Shown one piece after another: positions 1-5,485 of a stretch of DNA of 11,919 nt. This DNA is from an uncultured Christensenellaceae bacterium (GTDB taxonomy: Bacteria > Bacillota_A > Clostridia > Christensenellales > UBA3700). The first letter of the stretch is position 1, and each line of letters begins with the position of its first letter. A program made the translations under genes and the position numbers. The notes under the pieces are model-generated. The model worked only from the letters and a program-made list of their open reading frames with translations. It was not told where the DNA came from and did no database searches. The DNA lies in assembly GCA_944381335.1 (NCBI GenBank), contig CALWKT010000016.1:1-11919 (forward strand), given 5' to 3'.

Positions 1-107
1 ATGCCGATGCGTTCTATGCCGCCCTTGCAGAGCAAGGTCTCCGTGGTCATTTCGATGACCTGATATTTGAGGGAAGAACTTCCTGCGTTTACTACGAGTA
101 CTTTCAT
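1..107 (-). CDS. ackA: Acetate kinase, N-terminal part (runs off left edge)
   Basis: Acetate kinase makes acetate and ATP from acetyl phosphate and ADP in the cytoplasm, the last step of the Pta-AckA overflow pathway. Only the first 35 codons are present. The peptide begins [20 protein letters not shown], the family's N-terminal signature, in which the N-A-G-S-S-S-L-K block (residues 7-14) belongs to the phosphate-binding ASKHA fold. The ATG at 105-107 is preceded by AGGAGG (113-118) with 5 nt spacing. That Shine-Dalgarno overlaps the TAA stop of pta (118-120), so the two genes are transcribed together and probably translationally coupled. The gene continues to the left of the window. Identification is firm despite the short length. 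Confidence 0.95.
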   Translation of the reverse strand, partial: MKVLVVNAGSSSLKYQVIEMTTETLLCKGGIERIG

Positions 108-117
108 GTTTCCCTCC

Positions 118-1113
118 TTAGTTCTGAGAAGCCTGTACGGCTGTGATCGCCACGACCGCGACGATATCGTCCGAAGAACATCCTCTGGACAGATCGTTCA
201 CAGGTTTCGCAAAGCCCTGGCAGATAGGACCGATCGCGTCTGCCCCGCTGAATCTCTGAGTCAGCTTGTAGCCGATGTTGCCCGATTGCAGATCAGGGAA
301 AATAAGCACGTTCGCCTTGCCTGCGACGTCGCTTCCCGGAGCCTTGAGCATTGCGACCGACGGCACGATCGCCGCGTCGAGCTGAAGTTCTCCGTCCACG
401 CTGATCTCAGGCGCTTTTTCTTTTACGAGCGCGACTGCGTTGACGACCTTGTCCACGTTTTCGTGCTTTGCGCTGCCCTTGGTGGAGAACGAAAGCATTG
501 CGACCTTGGGTTCTTCTATTCCGGCGAGCGCTTTTGCGGAACCGACCGAAGAGATCGCGATATCCGCAAGCTGTTCGGCAGTCGGGTCGATATTGACCGC
601 GCAGTCACCGAAAACCATGACGTCCTGAGCCTTGTACGGAGTGCCTTCAAAGCACATGATGAAGCAGCTGGAAACCGTCTTGATGCCCGGTTTCGTCTTG
701 ACTATGGTAAGACCCGAACGCAGCACGTTGCCGGTGGAATTGATGGCGCCGGCAACCATACCGTCAGCCAATCCCTTTCTCGTCATCATTGCGCCGAAGT
801 TGAGGTTCTTTCTCATCTGGACGCGCGCTTCTTCAAGGGTCATGCCCTTAGCCTTGCGCAGCTCGTAGAACTCGTTTGCAAAGTCCTCGATGTCCGCGGT
901 GAGGGGGTTTACGATCCTGACGAGGGAAAGGTCGATATTCGGATACATGGAAGCAAGCTTGTCCTTGTCTCCGAGAAGTATCACGTTGGCAATGCCGTTC
1001 TTGGAAATGATCTCCGCGGCGGCAACCGTGCGGGGTTCTTCGCCCTCTGCGAGTACTATCGTCTTTTTGAGACTCTTTGCCTTTTCGATTATTGCAGAAA
1101 TGAGTTTGTTCAC
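118..1113 (-). CDS. pta: Phosphate acetyltransferase
   Basis: Pta converts acetyl-CoA and phosphate to acetyl phosphate and CoA, feeding acetate kinase encoded immediately downstream. The 331-residue product has the usual length of the short bacterial Pta class, with no extra N-terminal regulatory domain. Family blocks are clear: [15 protein letters not shown] near the N-terminus, [22 protein letters not shown] in the middle (shown here only as a landmark), [15 protein letters not shown], and the C-terminal active-site region with [17 protein letters not shown] and [17 protein letters not shown]. The start codon is GTG at 1111-1113, not ATG. It is supported by GGAGGT (1121-1126) 7 nt upstream and by alignment of [12 protein letters not shown] to the normal Pta N-terminus. 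It is the first gene of the pta-ackA operon and is driven by the promoter at 1177-1205. Confidence 0.97.
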   Translation of the reverse strand: MNKLISAIIEKAKSLKKTIVLAEGEEPRTVAAAEIISKNGIANVILLGDKDKLASMYPNIDLSLVRIVNPLTADIEDFANEFYELRKAKGMTLEEARVQMRKNLNFGAMMTRKGLADGMVAGAINSTGNVLRSGLTIVKTKPGIKTVSSCFIMCFEGTPYKAQDVMVFGDCAVNIDPTAEQLADIAISSVGSAKALAGIEEPKVAMLSFSTKGSAKHENVDKVVNAVALVKEKAPEISVDGELQLDAAIVPSVAMLKAPGSDVAGKANVLIFPDLQSGNIGYKLTQRFSGADAIGPICQGFAKPVNDLSRGCSSDDIVAVVAITAVQASQN

Positions 1114-1149
1114 TTGAAAGACCTCCGAAACACTTTATATTTTCGCAAA

Positions 1150-1167
1150 AATATATTACAATATATT
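1150..1167. repeat. Tandem palindromic element in the pta leader
   Basis: The sequence AATATATTACAATATATT consists of two copies of the self-complementary octamer AATATATT separated by AC. On the minus strand it lies just downstream of the predicted pta start of transcription (about 1170), roughly +3 to +20, where a bound repressor would block elongation. Immediately next to it, read on the minus strand, is TTGTGAA, which matches one half of the redox regulator Rex consensus (TTGTGAA-N4-TTCACAA). The other half is poorly matched. The element is seen directly; an operator role is inference. Confidence 0.35.
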
Positions 1168-1184
1168 CACAAATTGATTATACT
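1156..1184 (+). promoter_or_regulatory. Possible tmcAL promoter overlapping the pta promoter
   Basis: TATACT at 1179-1184 is a good -10 box on the plus strand, with a poor -35 match (TTACAA, 1156-1161) 17 bp upstream. Transcription would begin near 1191 and give a leader of about 45 nt before tmcAL. This -10 shares four bases with the -10 box of pta on the other strand, so the two polymerases could not bind at once. The weak -35 makes this tentative. Confidence 0.35.
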
Positions 1185-1205
1185 ACCGCAAAAACTTTTT
1201 GTAAA
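1177..1205 (-). promoter_or_regulatory. Sigma-A promoter of pta-ackA
   Basis: Read on the minus strand, TTTACA (1200-1205) and a perfect TATAAT (1177-1182) are separated by exactly 17 bp. Transcription should start near 1170, leaving a leader of about 57 nt before the GTG start of pta. Confidence 0.8.
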
Positions 1206-1235
1206 GGCAAAAGCGGATGTCGAAAAGAGATTTTT

Positions 1236-2345
1236 ATGAAAAACGCCGTTATAATCTGTGAATTCAATCCTCTCCACGCAGGGCATATCCGCCTGCTGGA
1301 TTTCGCCCGCTCCCTCGGCGCGGAAAACGTGATCTGCGTCATGAGCGGAAACGCCGTCCAGCGCGGCGAGCTTGCCTGCATGGACAAATACACGAGAGCT
1401 CAACATGCCGTGCTTGCGGGCGCAGACCTTGTCGTCGAACTCCCTGCGGAATACACCCTTTCAGCCGCAAAGCAATTCTCCCTCGGCGGTGTAAAGATCG
1501 CAAACTGCGTAAAAGACGCGACTCTCGTTTTCGGCAGCGAATGCGGTGATATTGACGCGCTTGAAAAACTTGCGTCCGCACTCGACGACCCGGAGCTCAA
1601 CGAAAGGATCAGAGCCGAAGTCTCTCTGGGCACAGGCTACCCTGCGGCGATCGCGAAAGCGACGGGAGAAAACGAGACGTTAAGCAGACCCAACAACACC
1701 CTCGGCATAGAATATATACGTGCAATAATAAACACAGGCAGGAAAATTTCAGCTGTTACGCTGAAGCGCACCGACGCGCCTTGTCCGAGCGTTCCTTCAG
1801 GCTATCCCACATCGTCTTCTCTAAGAAACAGCGCAAAAAAAGGCGAAAAAATCAACCCGTTTTTCTCCCCCTCTTACGTACTTGCCGACCTAGAAAAGCA
1901 CGCGTTGAACGATGAAAAATACTATGCAATATTGCGTTATACGCTGACGTCTTTCAAAGCGGAGAATATCTACGACGACGCCGAAGGGCTTTCAAACCGC
2001 CTCGCCGCTTGCGCGGAAAAAGCGGACAGTTTCGAAGAATTCTGTTCCATGGCGACAGCCAAGCGATATACCCGCGCAAGGATCAAAAGACTTGCGCTGA
2101 ACACTCTCGTCCGGAACCTCTACACGCACTCCGCGCTCACCTCAAAGCCTGTCAATTTCGTCAACGTCCTTGCGCTTGTTAAAGGCAGGGAAAGCGTGCT
2201 TTCCGAAATATCCGTACCCGTCGCGCTGTCTGCTAAAGCCCGCGCTTCTTTCAAAGACGATTTCGCTCTGACAGACCGTGTGGACAAACTTTTCGCCGCC
2301 GCGGCATATCCGTTCTCCGAAAGGGTGATTTTCGTCGAAAGATGA
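1236..2345 (+). CDS. tmcAL: tRNA(Met) cytidine acetate ligase (YlbM family)
   Basis: TmcAL activates acetate with ATP to form acetyl-AMP and transfers the acetyl group to the wobble cytidine (C34) of elongator tRNA-Met, making ac4C, which helps keep AUG reading accurate. This function is established for the Bacillus subtilis homologue. The 369-residue protein has the nucleotidyltransferase signature near the N-terminus (E9-F-N-P-L-H-A-G-H17, an HxGH motif), then VMSGNAVQRGELA, DKYTRAQHAVLAGADLVVELP and FGSECGDIDAL, followed by NNTLGIEYIRAI, all matching the YlbM family. It is somewhat shorter than the B. subtilis protein (about 415 residues), mainly in the C-terminal part. The start has only a weak purine-rich site (AAAAGAGA) upstream. 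It is divergent from pta-ackA, the acetate-producing operon, a placement also known in Clostridium. Confidence 0.93.
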   Translation: MKNAVIICEFNPLHAGHIRLLDFARSLGAENVICVMSGNAVQRGELACMDKYTRAQHAVLAGADLVVELPAEYTLSAAKQFSLGGVKIANCVKDATLVFGSECGDIDALEKLASALDDPELNERIRAEVSLGTGYPAAIAKATGENETLSRPNNTLGIEYIRAIINTGRKISAVTLKRTDAPCPSVPSGYPTSSSLRNSAKKGEKINPFFSPSYVLADLEKHALNDEKYYAILRYTLTSFKAENIYDDAEGLSNRLAACAEKADSFEEFCSMATAKRYTRARIKRLALNTLVRNLYTHSALTSKPVNFVNVLALVKGRESVLSEISVPVALSAKARASFKDDFALTDRVDKLFAAAAYPFSERVIFVER

Positions 2346-2397
2346 CCTCTCGTTCTCTTTCCCTCGCTCGTTTTTCTTTTCTCGAAGTCTGAGACTC

Positions 2398-2420
2398 AAC
2401 GCGTTTTCCCGCGTTCTTTT
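2398..2420 (+). terminator. Weak hairpin with T-run after tmcAL
   Basis: AACGCG (2398-2403) and CGCGTT (2410-2415) can form a 6-bp stem with a 6-nt loop, followed by CTTTT. It lies 53 nt after the tmcAL stop within an unusually pyrimidine-rich spacer (about 2343-2383). The stem is short, so termination may be partial, letting some transcripts continue into ylbJ. Confidence 0.4.
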
Positions 2421-2434
2421 GCTACACGCGCGCG

Positions 2435-2450
2435 CATATCATATGATATG
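2435..2450. promoter_or_regulatory. 16-bp perfect palindrome covering the ylbJ start codon
   Basis: CATATCATATGATATG is a perfect palindrome whose last three bases are the ATG of ylbJ. Its left nine bases fit the sigma-K -10 pattern CATA-N3-TA, and it also contains TATGAT, but I see no matching -35 element. It could be an operator or an RNA hairpin hiding the start codon. The symmetry is certain; any function is inference. Confidence 0.4.
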
Positions 2451-3452
2451 AACTTCACTTCTGCTCTTGACAGACGCAAACGCGTGCTCGCGGTCACGGT
2501 CGCCGTTCTGGTCGGATTTTTCACCGTTTGCCTCGTAGTAAATCCCGAACGTTACATTTCAAGCGTTTACAACGGCATGCTTCTGTTCGCGACGAGCGTT
2601 GCGCCCGCCCTCTTTCCCTTTTTCTTTTTCACTCGCATACTCACGTCAGTAGGCACGGCGCAGATACTCGGCGACGCGCTGAAAAAGCCTATCGCTAAAC
2701 TTTACAACAGCCCGTCCGTGGGCGGCTACGTATTTTTCATGAGCGCGATAAGCGGTTATCCCGTGGGAAGCAGACTTCTCAGCGACCTGTACGCCGCCGG
2801 GATCGTCGACCGCCGGCAGATAAAAGCAGTCAGCGCCTTCACGTCTACGTCCGGACCTCTGTTCATTGTGGGCACCGTGGGCACGGTGATGTTCAAAAGC
2901 GCAGGCTTCGGCTATCTTCTGATGGCTGTGCATTTTGCCGGCGCGCTGATCAACGGACTGATATTCAGAATAAGCAAAAAAGAAAGCAAAGAATACGGCG
3001 AACTCGTGCGCACTCCCCCCGATTTCGACGACCTTCTCGGAAAGTCCATGACGGGCGCGCTGACAAGCCTTTTCATTGTGGGCGGCTACATCGCGGTGTT
3101 CAGCATGGTGGCTGACGTACTGACGGATATAGGCGCAGTCGATCTCTTTGCAAAGCCGCTCGCCTCTCTCTACTCGTCTATCGGATGGGCGCCTGAAGCG
3201 GCGCACGGCACGGTGCTTGGTCTGATCGAGATCACTCGCGGCTGTATGAGCATTGCGCAAAGCGGAGCGCAAATAAAAACAGCCCTGCCCGTCGTGGCAG
3301 GACTGCTGTCCTTCGGAGGGATCTCCGTCAGTCTCCAGTCTCTGACTTTTTTAAGCAACTGCAAAGTGAGTCCCCTGTTTTATCTGCTGACGAAAACCAC
3401 CCAGGCGGTCATCTCTTTCGCGCTGGGACTGATCGTCTCTCTGCTCCTTTAA
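2448..3452 (+). CDS. ylbJ: Sporulation integral membrane protein YlbJ
   Basis: YlbJ is a polytopic membrane protein of the nucleoside-recognition (Gate) fold, linked in Bacillus to spore cortex formation; its substrate is not known. The 334-residue product has about eight hydrophobic segments (roughly residues 13-31, 44-66, 91-106, 137-152, 154-173, 203-226, 281-300 and 308-333). Family signatures are visible: VAPALFPFFFFTRIL near residue 51, SGYPVGSRL (102-110), FTSTSGPLFIVGTVG (131-145) and GLIEITRGC (258-266). It is shorter than the roughly 400-residue Bacillus protein. The start is uncertain: the ATG at 2448 has no Shine-Dalgarno, lies inside a 16-bp palindrome, and no upstream in-frame start exists; a GTG at 2484 is the next option. 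Its TAA overlaps the stop of the convergent coiled-coil gene. Presence suggests an endospore-forming ancestry. Confidence 0.88.
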   Translation: MNFTSALDRRKRVLAVTVAVLVGFFTVCLVVNPERYISSVYNGMLLFATSVAPALFPFFFFTRILTSVGTAQILGDALKKPIAKLYNSPSVGGYVFFMSAISGYPVGSRLLSDLYAAGIVDRRQIKAVSAFTSTSGPLFIVGTVGTVMFKSAGFGYLLMAVHFAGALINGLIFRISKKESKEYGELVRTPPDFDDLLGKSMTGALTSLFIVGGYIAVFSMVADVLTDIGAVDLFAKPLASLYSSIGWAPEAAHGTVLGLIEITRGCMSIAQSGAQIKTALPVVAGLLSFGGISVSLQSLTFLSNCKVSPLFYLLTKTTQAVISFALGLIVSLLL

Positions 3453-3919
3453 CGTCTGCGGCTGTTCATCGCGGCGGACAGCTCGTTCTTGCTGCTCGCG
3501 ACCATCTCCACGGAGCGTCTGAGTTCTCTTTCCGCGTTGTTGAAAAGATCGTATATGCTCGCGTAACTCTCGTTTCTTATCGCGTCGGCTTCCTGGCGCG
3601 CCATGCCGACGATCCTGTCGGCTTCGTGCTGAGCCTGAGCAATGATATTGCTTTCCGAAAGCATCGCATTTGCGTCGCGCTGAGCCTTGGAGACGATATC
3701 GTTTGCGCGCAGATTCGCCTGTTCGATTATATTGTTGCTGTCCTGAAGCACGACTCTCGCTTCGGTTATCGCGGTGGGCAGCGCGCTTCTGATCTGCCCG
3801 ATGATGGACAGACACTTTATGTCGTCGATGCTCGTCCTTCCTCCCGAAAACACGGTCTTTTTGCCTATGCGTATCTCCTCTTCCAGCTTGTCGAGCAATC
3901 TTTCGATCTCAAGATCCAT
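3449..3919 (-). CDS. Coiled-coil protein encoded next to coaD (clostridial 'ATPase'-annotated family)
   Basis: The 156-residue soluble protein is almost entirely helical. A short N-terminal segment (residues 1-30) leads to a conserved-looking stretch with IDDIKCLSIIGQIRSALP (31-48), and then a long alanine- and glutamate-rich coiled coil (about 50-150). In the coil, blocks resembling A-Q-x-E-A-D-x-I recur every 11 or so residues, a pattern seen in the stalks of rotary ATPases and in DivIVA-like scaffolds. Clostridial genomes carry a similar protein between coaD and ylbJ, often annotated loosely as an ATPase or V-type ATPase subunit; its function is unknown to me. No catalytic motif is visible. 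The start lies 1 nt after the coaD stop with GAGGAG upstream, so it is the last gene of the operon. Its TAA shares three bases with the TAA of ylbJ. Confidence 0.8.
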   Translation of the reverse strand: MDLEIERLLDKLEEEIRIGKKTVFSGGRTSIDDIKCLSIIGQIRSALPTAITEARVVLQDSNNIIEQANLRANDIVSKAQRDANAMLSESNIIAQAQHEADRIVGMARQEADAIRNESYASIYDLFNNAERELRRSVEMVASSKNELSAAMNSRRR

Positions 3920-3920
3920 A

Positions 3921-4952
3921 TTATTTCTCCTCTTCCTTTTTGTATTTCATCATTTCCTTTACCGTTCCGACCGCGCTCTCGCATATGTCGTCGTAAAGGT
4001 CTGTTCCTCCGCGGAGCGCCTCGCGTATTCTTGTGGCGCTGACGTTTTCGGTTTCGCCGTAAGCTTTTACCAGCACCGTCTCAACTCCTCCGCGCTCTGC
4101 GTTATATGCGCTCATTTCCGTCTCGTACGCGTAATCGCGCTCGTTTCTGTAACCTCTGACTATCGTCGTTATCCCTTTTTCGTTGCAGTAATCGGCGACC
4201 ATTCCGTAACAGACTTCGACGGACACCCTGTCTTTCAGATCTTCAAGCGATTTTTTCGCGATCTCCAGTCTTTCGTCAAGCGTGAAAAGCCTTTTCTTGT
4301 CCGGGTTGACTGCGACGATCACGACTGCTTTGTCAAACTTTTCAAGCGCCCTTTCCACGACGAACCTGTGACCTTTCGTGAACGGATCGAAACTGCCCGT
4401 GACCGCGCAGACTCTCTTTTTCCTTTCGTAAAATTCCACTGTCGCTCTGCCGTATCTTTTTGTTTTTACCGTGGAAAAGCCTTCCGGCACGGCGGGTTTC
4501 AGGTCGTTGTCATGCTCGTAGATCAACATTCCGCCGTCAGCGAGCATATCCCTTTCGGCAACGATCGCCGCCGCCTCGGCAACGTAATCGTATTTATAAG
4601 GCGGATCGCAGAAAATGAAATCCCACTTTCCCTTTGCAGACCTCAGCGCGTCTCTGAAATCCCTCGAAGTCACGGTTATCCTGCCGTCTATCCCCTTCAG
4701 ATTGAGTTTCAGAAGCTGCATGCTCTGCCTGCCGGTATCGCAGAAAAGCACCTCGTCCGCGCCTCGGCTCAAAGCCTCTATGCCCATGGCGCCGCTGCCT
4801 GCAAACAGATCTATGAACCTCGAGCCTTCGACGTAGCCCTGAAGCACGTTGAAAATGCCCTCTCTCGCCATATCCGAAGTGGGTCTTATCTCGTCGTTTC
4901 CTTCGGGAGGGATTATCTTCCTCCCTCTGTATCTGCCGGTGATTATCCTCAT
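3921..4952 (-). CDS. rsmD/coaD: Fused 16S rRNA m2G966 methyltransferase (RsmD) and phosphopantetheine adenylyltransferase (CoaD)
   Basis: One uninterrupted 343-residue frame carries two enzymes that are normally separate. Residues 1-176 are RsmD, which methylates G966 (E. coli numbering) of 16S r[15 protein letters not shown] at the start, the SAM-binding motif FIDLFAGSGAMGIEALSRGA (47-66, cited as a landmark) and the catalytic DPPY (116-119). Residues 178-343 are CoaD, which joins 4'-phosphopantetheine to AMP in the fourth step of CoA synthesis: GSFDPFTKGH (186-195, containing TxGH), NPDKKRLFTLDER (216-228), IVRGYRNERDYAYE (264-277). The join (VEFYERKKRVCAVTGSF) has no ATG and no stop. The start was placed at 4952 rather than further upstream because MRIITG is the canonical RsmD start and it overlaps the fthC stop as ATGA. 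The late CoaD motif reads NVSATRIREAL rather than the usual SSS-x-VKE form. Confidence 0.92.
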   Translation of the reverse strand: MRIITGRYRGRKIIPPEGNDEIRPTSDMAREGIFNVLQGYVEGSRFIDLFAGSGAMGIEALSRGADEVLFCDTGRQSMQLLKLNLKGIDGRITVTSRDFRDALRSAKGKWDFIFCDPPYKYDYVAEAAAIVAERDMLADGGMLIYEHDNDLKPAVPEGFSTVKTKRYGRATVEFYERKKRVCAVTGSFDPFTKGHRFVVERALEKFDKAVVIVAVNPDKKRLFTLDERLEIAKKSLEDLKDRVSVEVCYGMVADYCNEKGITTIVRGYRNERDYAYETEMSAYNAERGGVETVLVKAYGETENVSATRIREALRGGTDLYDDICESAVGTVKEMMKYKKEEEK

Positions 4953-5485
4953 TTTCCGTAAATCTCCGATGCCGTTATCACCATATCCTGCCTGACGTCG
5001 TATTCGTCGGCAGATATGCTCTCCACCTTCTGGCAGTCGAACGCAAGCGCGATCTTTCTGCAATCGCACACCGCGAAAAACCTGTCGTAGTAGCCTTTTC
5101 CTCTGCCGAGCCTGTTCAGCCTGCCGTCGAACGCACGGAGCGGGGTTATGCACACGTCCGGCATTATTTCAGCCGCGGTATACCTCTTTCCGTCCGGCTC
5201 GTATATCCCGAAAGCGCCTTTTTTCGCGATCCCGTCGTATTCCGCAAGCAACATCTCGTCACCGTCGACCACGGGAAGATAAACGCGGTTTGTCTCCGCA
5301 AGTTCTTTTATCAGAAGCGAAGTGTCCGCTTCGTCGGGCAAAGCGTTGTATATAAACACTTTTTTCCCTTTTATCCCCAGCCTGAGTACTCTGCCGGCGA
5401 CGGCGGCGCTCTCGGCAGCCTTTTCCTCCGCGCTCATCGCCGCTATCCGCACCGACACTTCCCTGCGGAGTTGTCTTTTATCCAT
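4949..5485 (-). CDS. fthC: 5-formyltetrahydrofolate cyclo-ligase
   Basis: The enzyme converts 5-formyl-THF to 5,10-methenyl-THF with ATP, returning a dead-end folate to the one-carbon pool. The 178-residue product has the normal length. Its family motifs are present: [16 protein letters not shown] (41-56), GAFGIYEP (90-97) and the nucleotide and folate loop [18 protein letters not shown] running into GYYDRFF (113-137), where RLG-x-G-x-GYYD is the signature. The ATG at 5483-5485 lies 8 nt inside the end of the preceding hydratase gene, with AGGA just upstream, and its TGA overlaps the rsmD start as ATGA. Translation is therefore likely coupled on both sides. Confidence 0.94.
   Translation of the reverse strand: MDKRQLRREVSVRIAAMSAEEKAAESAAVAGRVLRLGIKGKKVFIYNALPDEADTSLLIKELAETNRVYLPVVDGDEMLLAEYDGIAKKGAFGIYEPDGKRYTAAEIMPDVCITPLRAFDGRLNRLGRGKGYYDRFFAVCDCRKIALAFDCQKVESISADEYDVRQDMVITASEIYGK

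Noticed and set aside
67..1239. A 390-codon open frame on the plus strand
   Set aside because: It lies antisense to pta and across its promoter; pta is unmistakable and the plus-strand product has no recognisable domain.
3774..4961. A 395-codon open frame on the plus strand
   Set aside because: Antisense to the rsmD/coaD fusion, with Arg/Phe/Ser-rich shadow composition and no supported start.
4953..5153. N-terminal extension of the RsmD-CoaD frame by 67 codons
   Set aside because: The extension is the out-of-frame reading of fth[11 protein letters not shown] at 4952 is the normal RsmD start and overlaps the fthC stop as ATGA.
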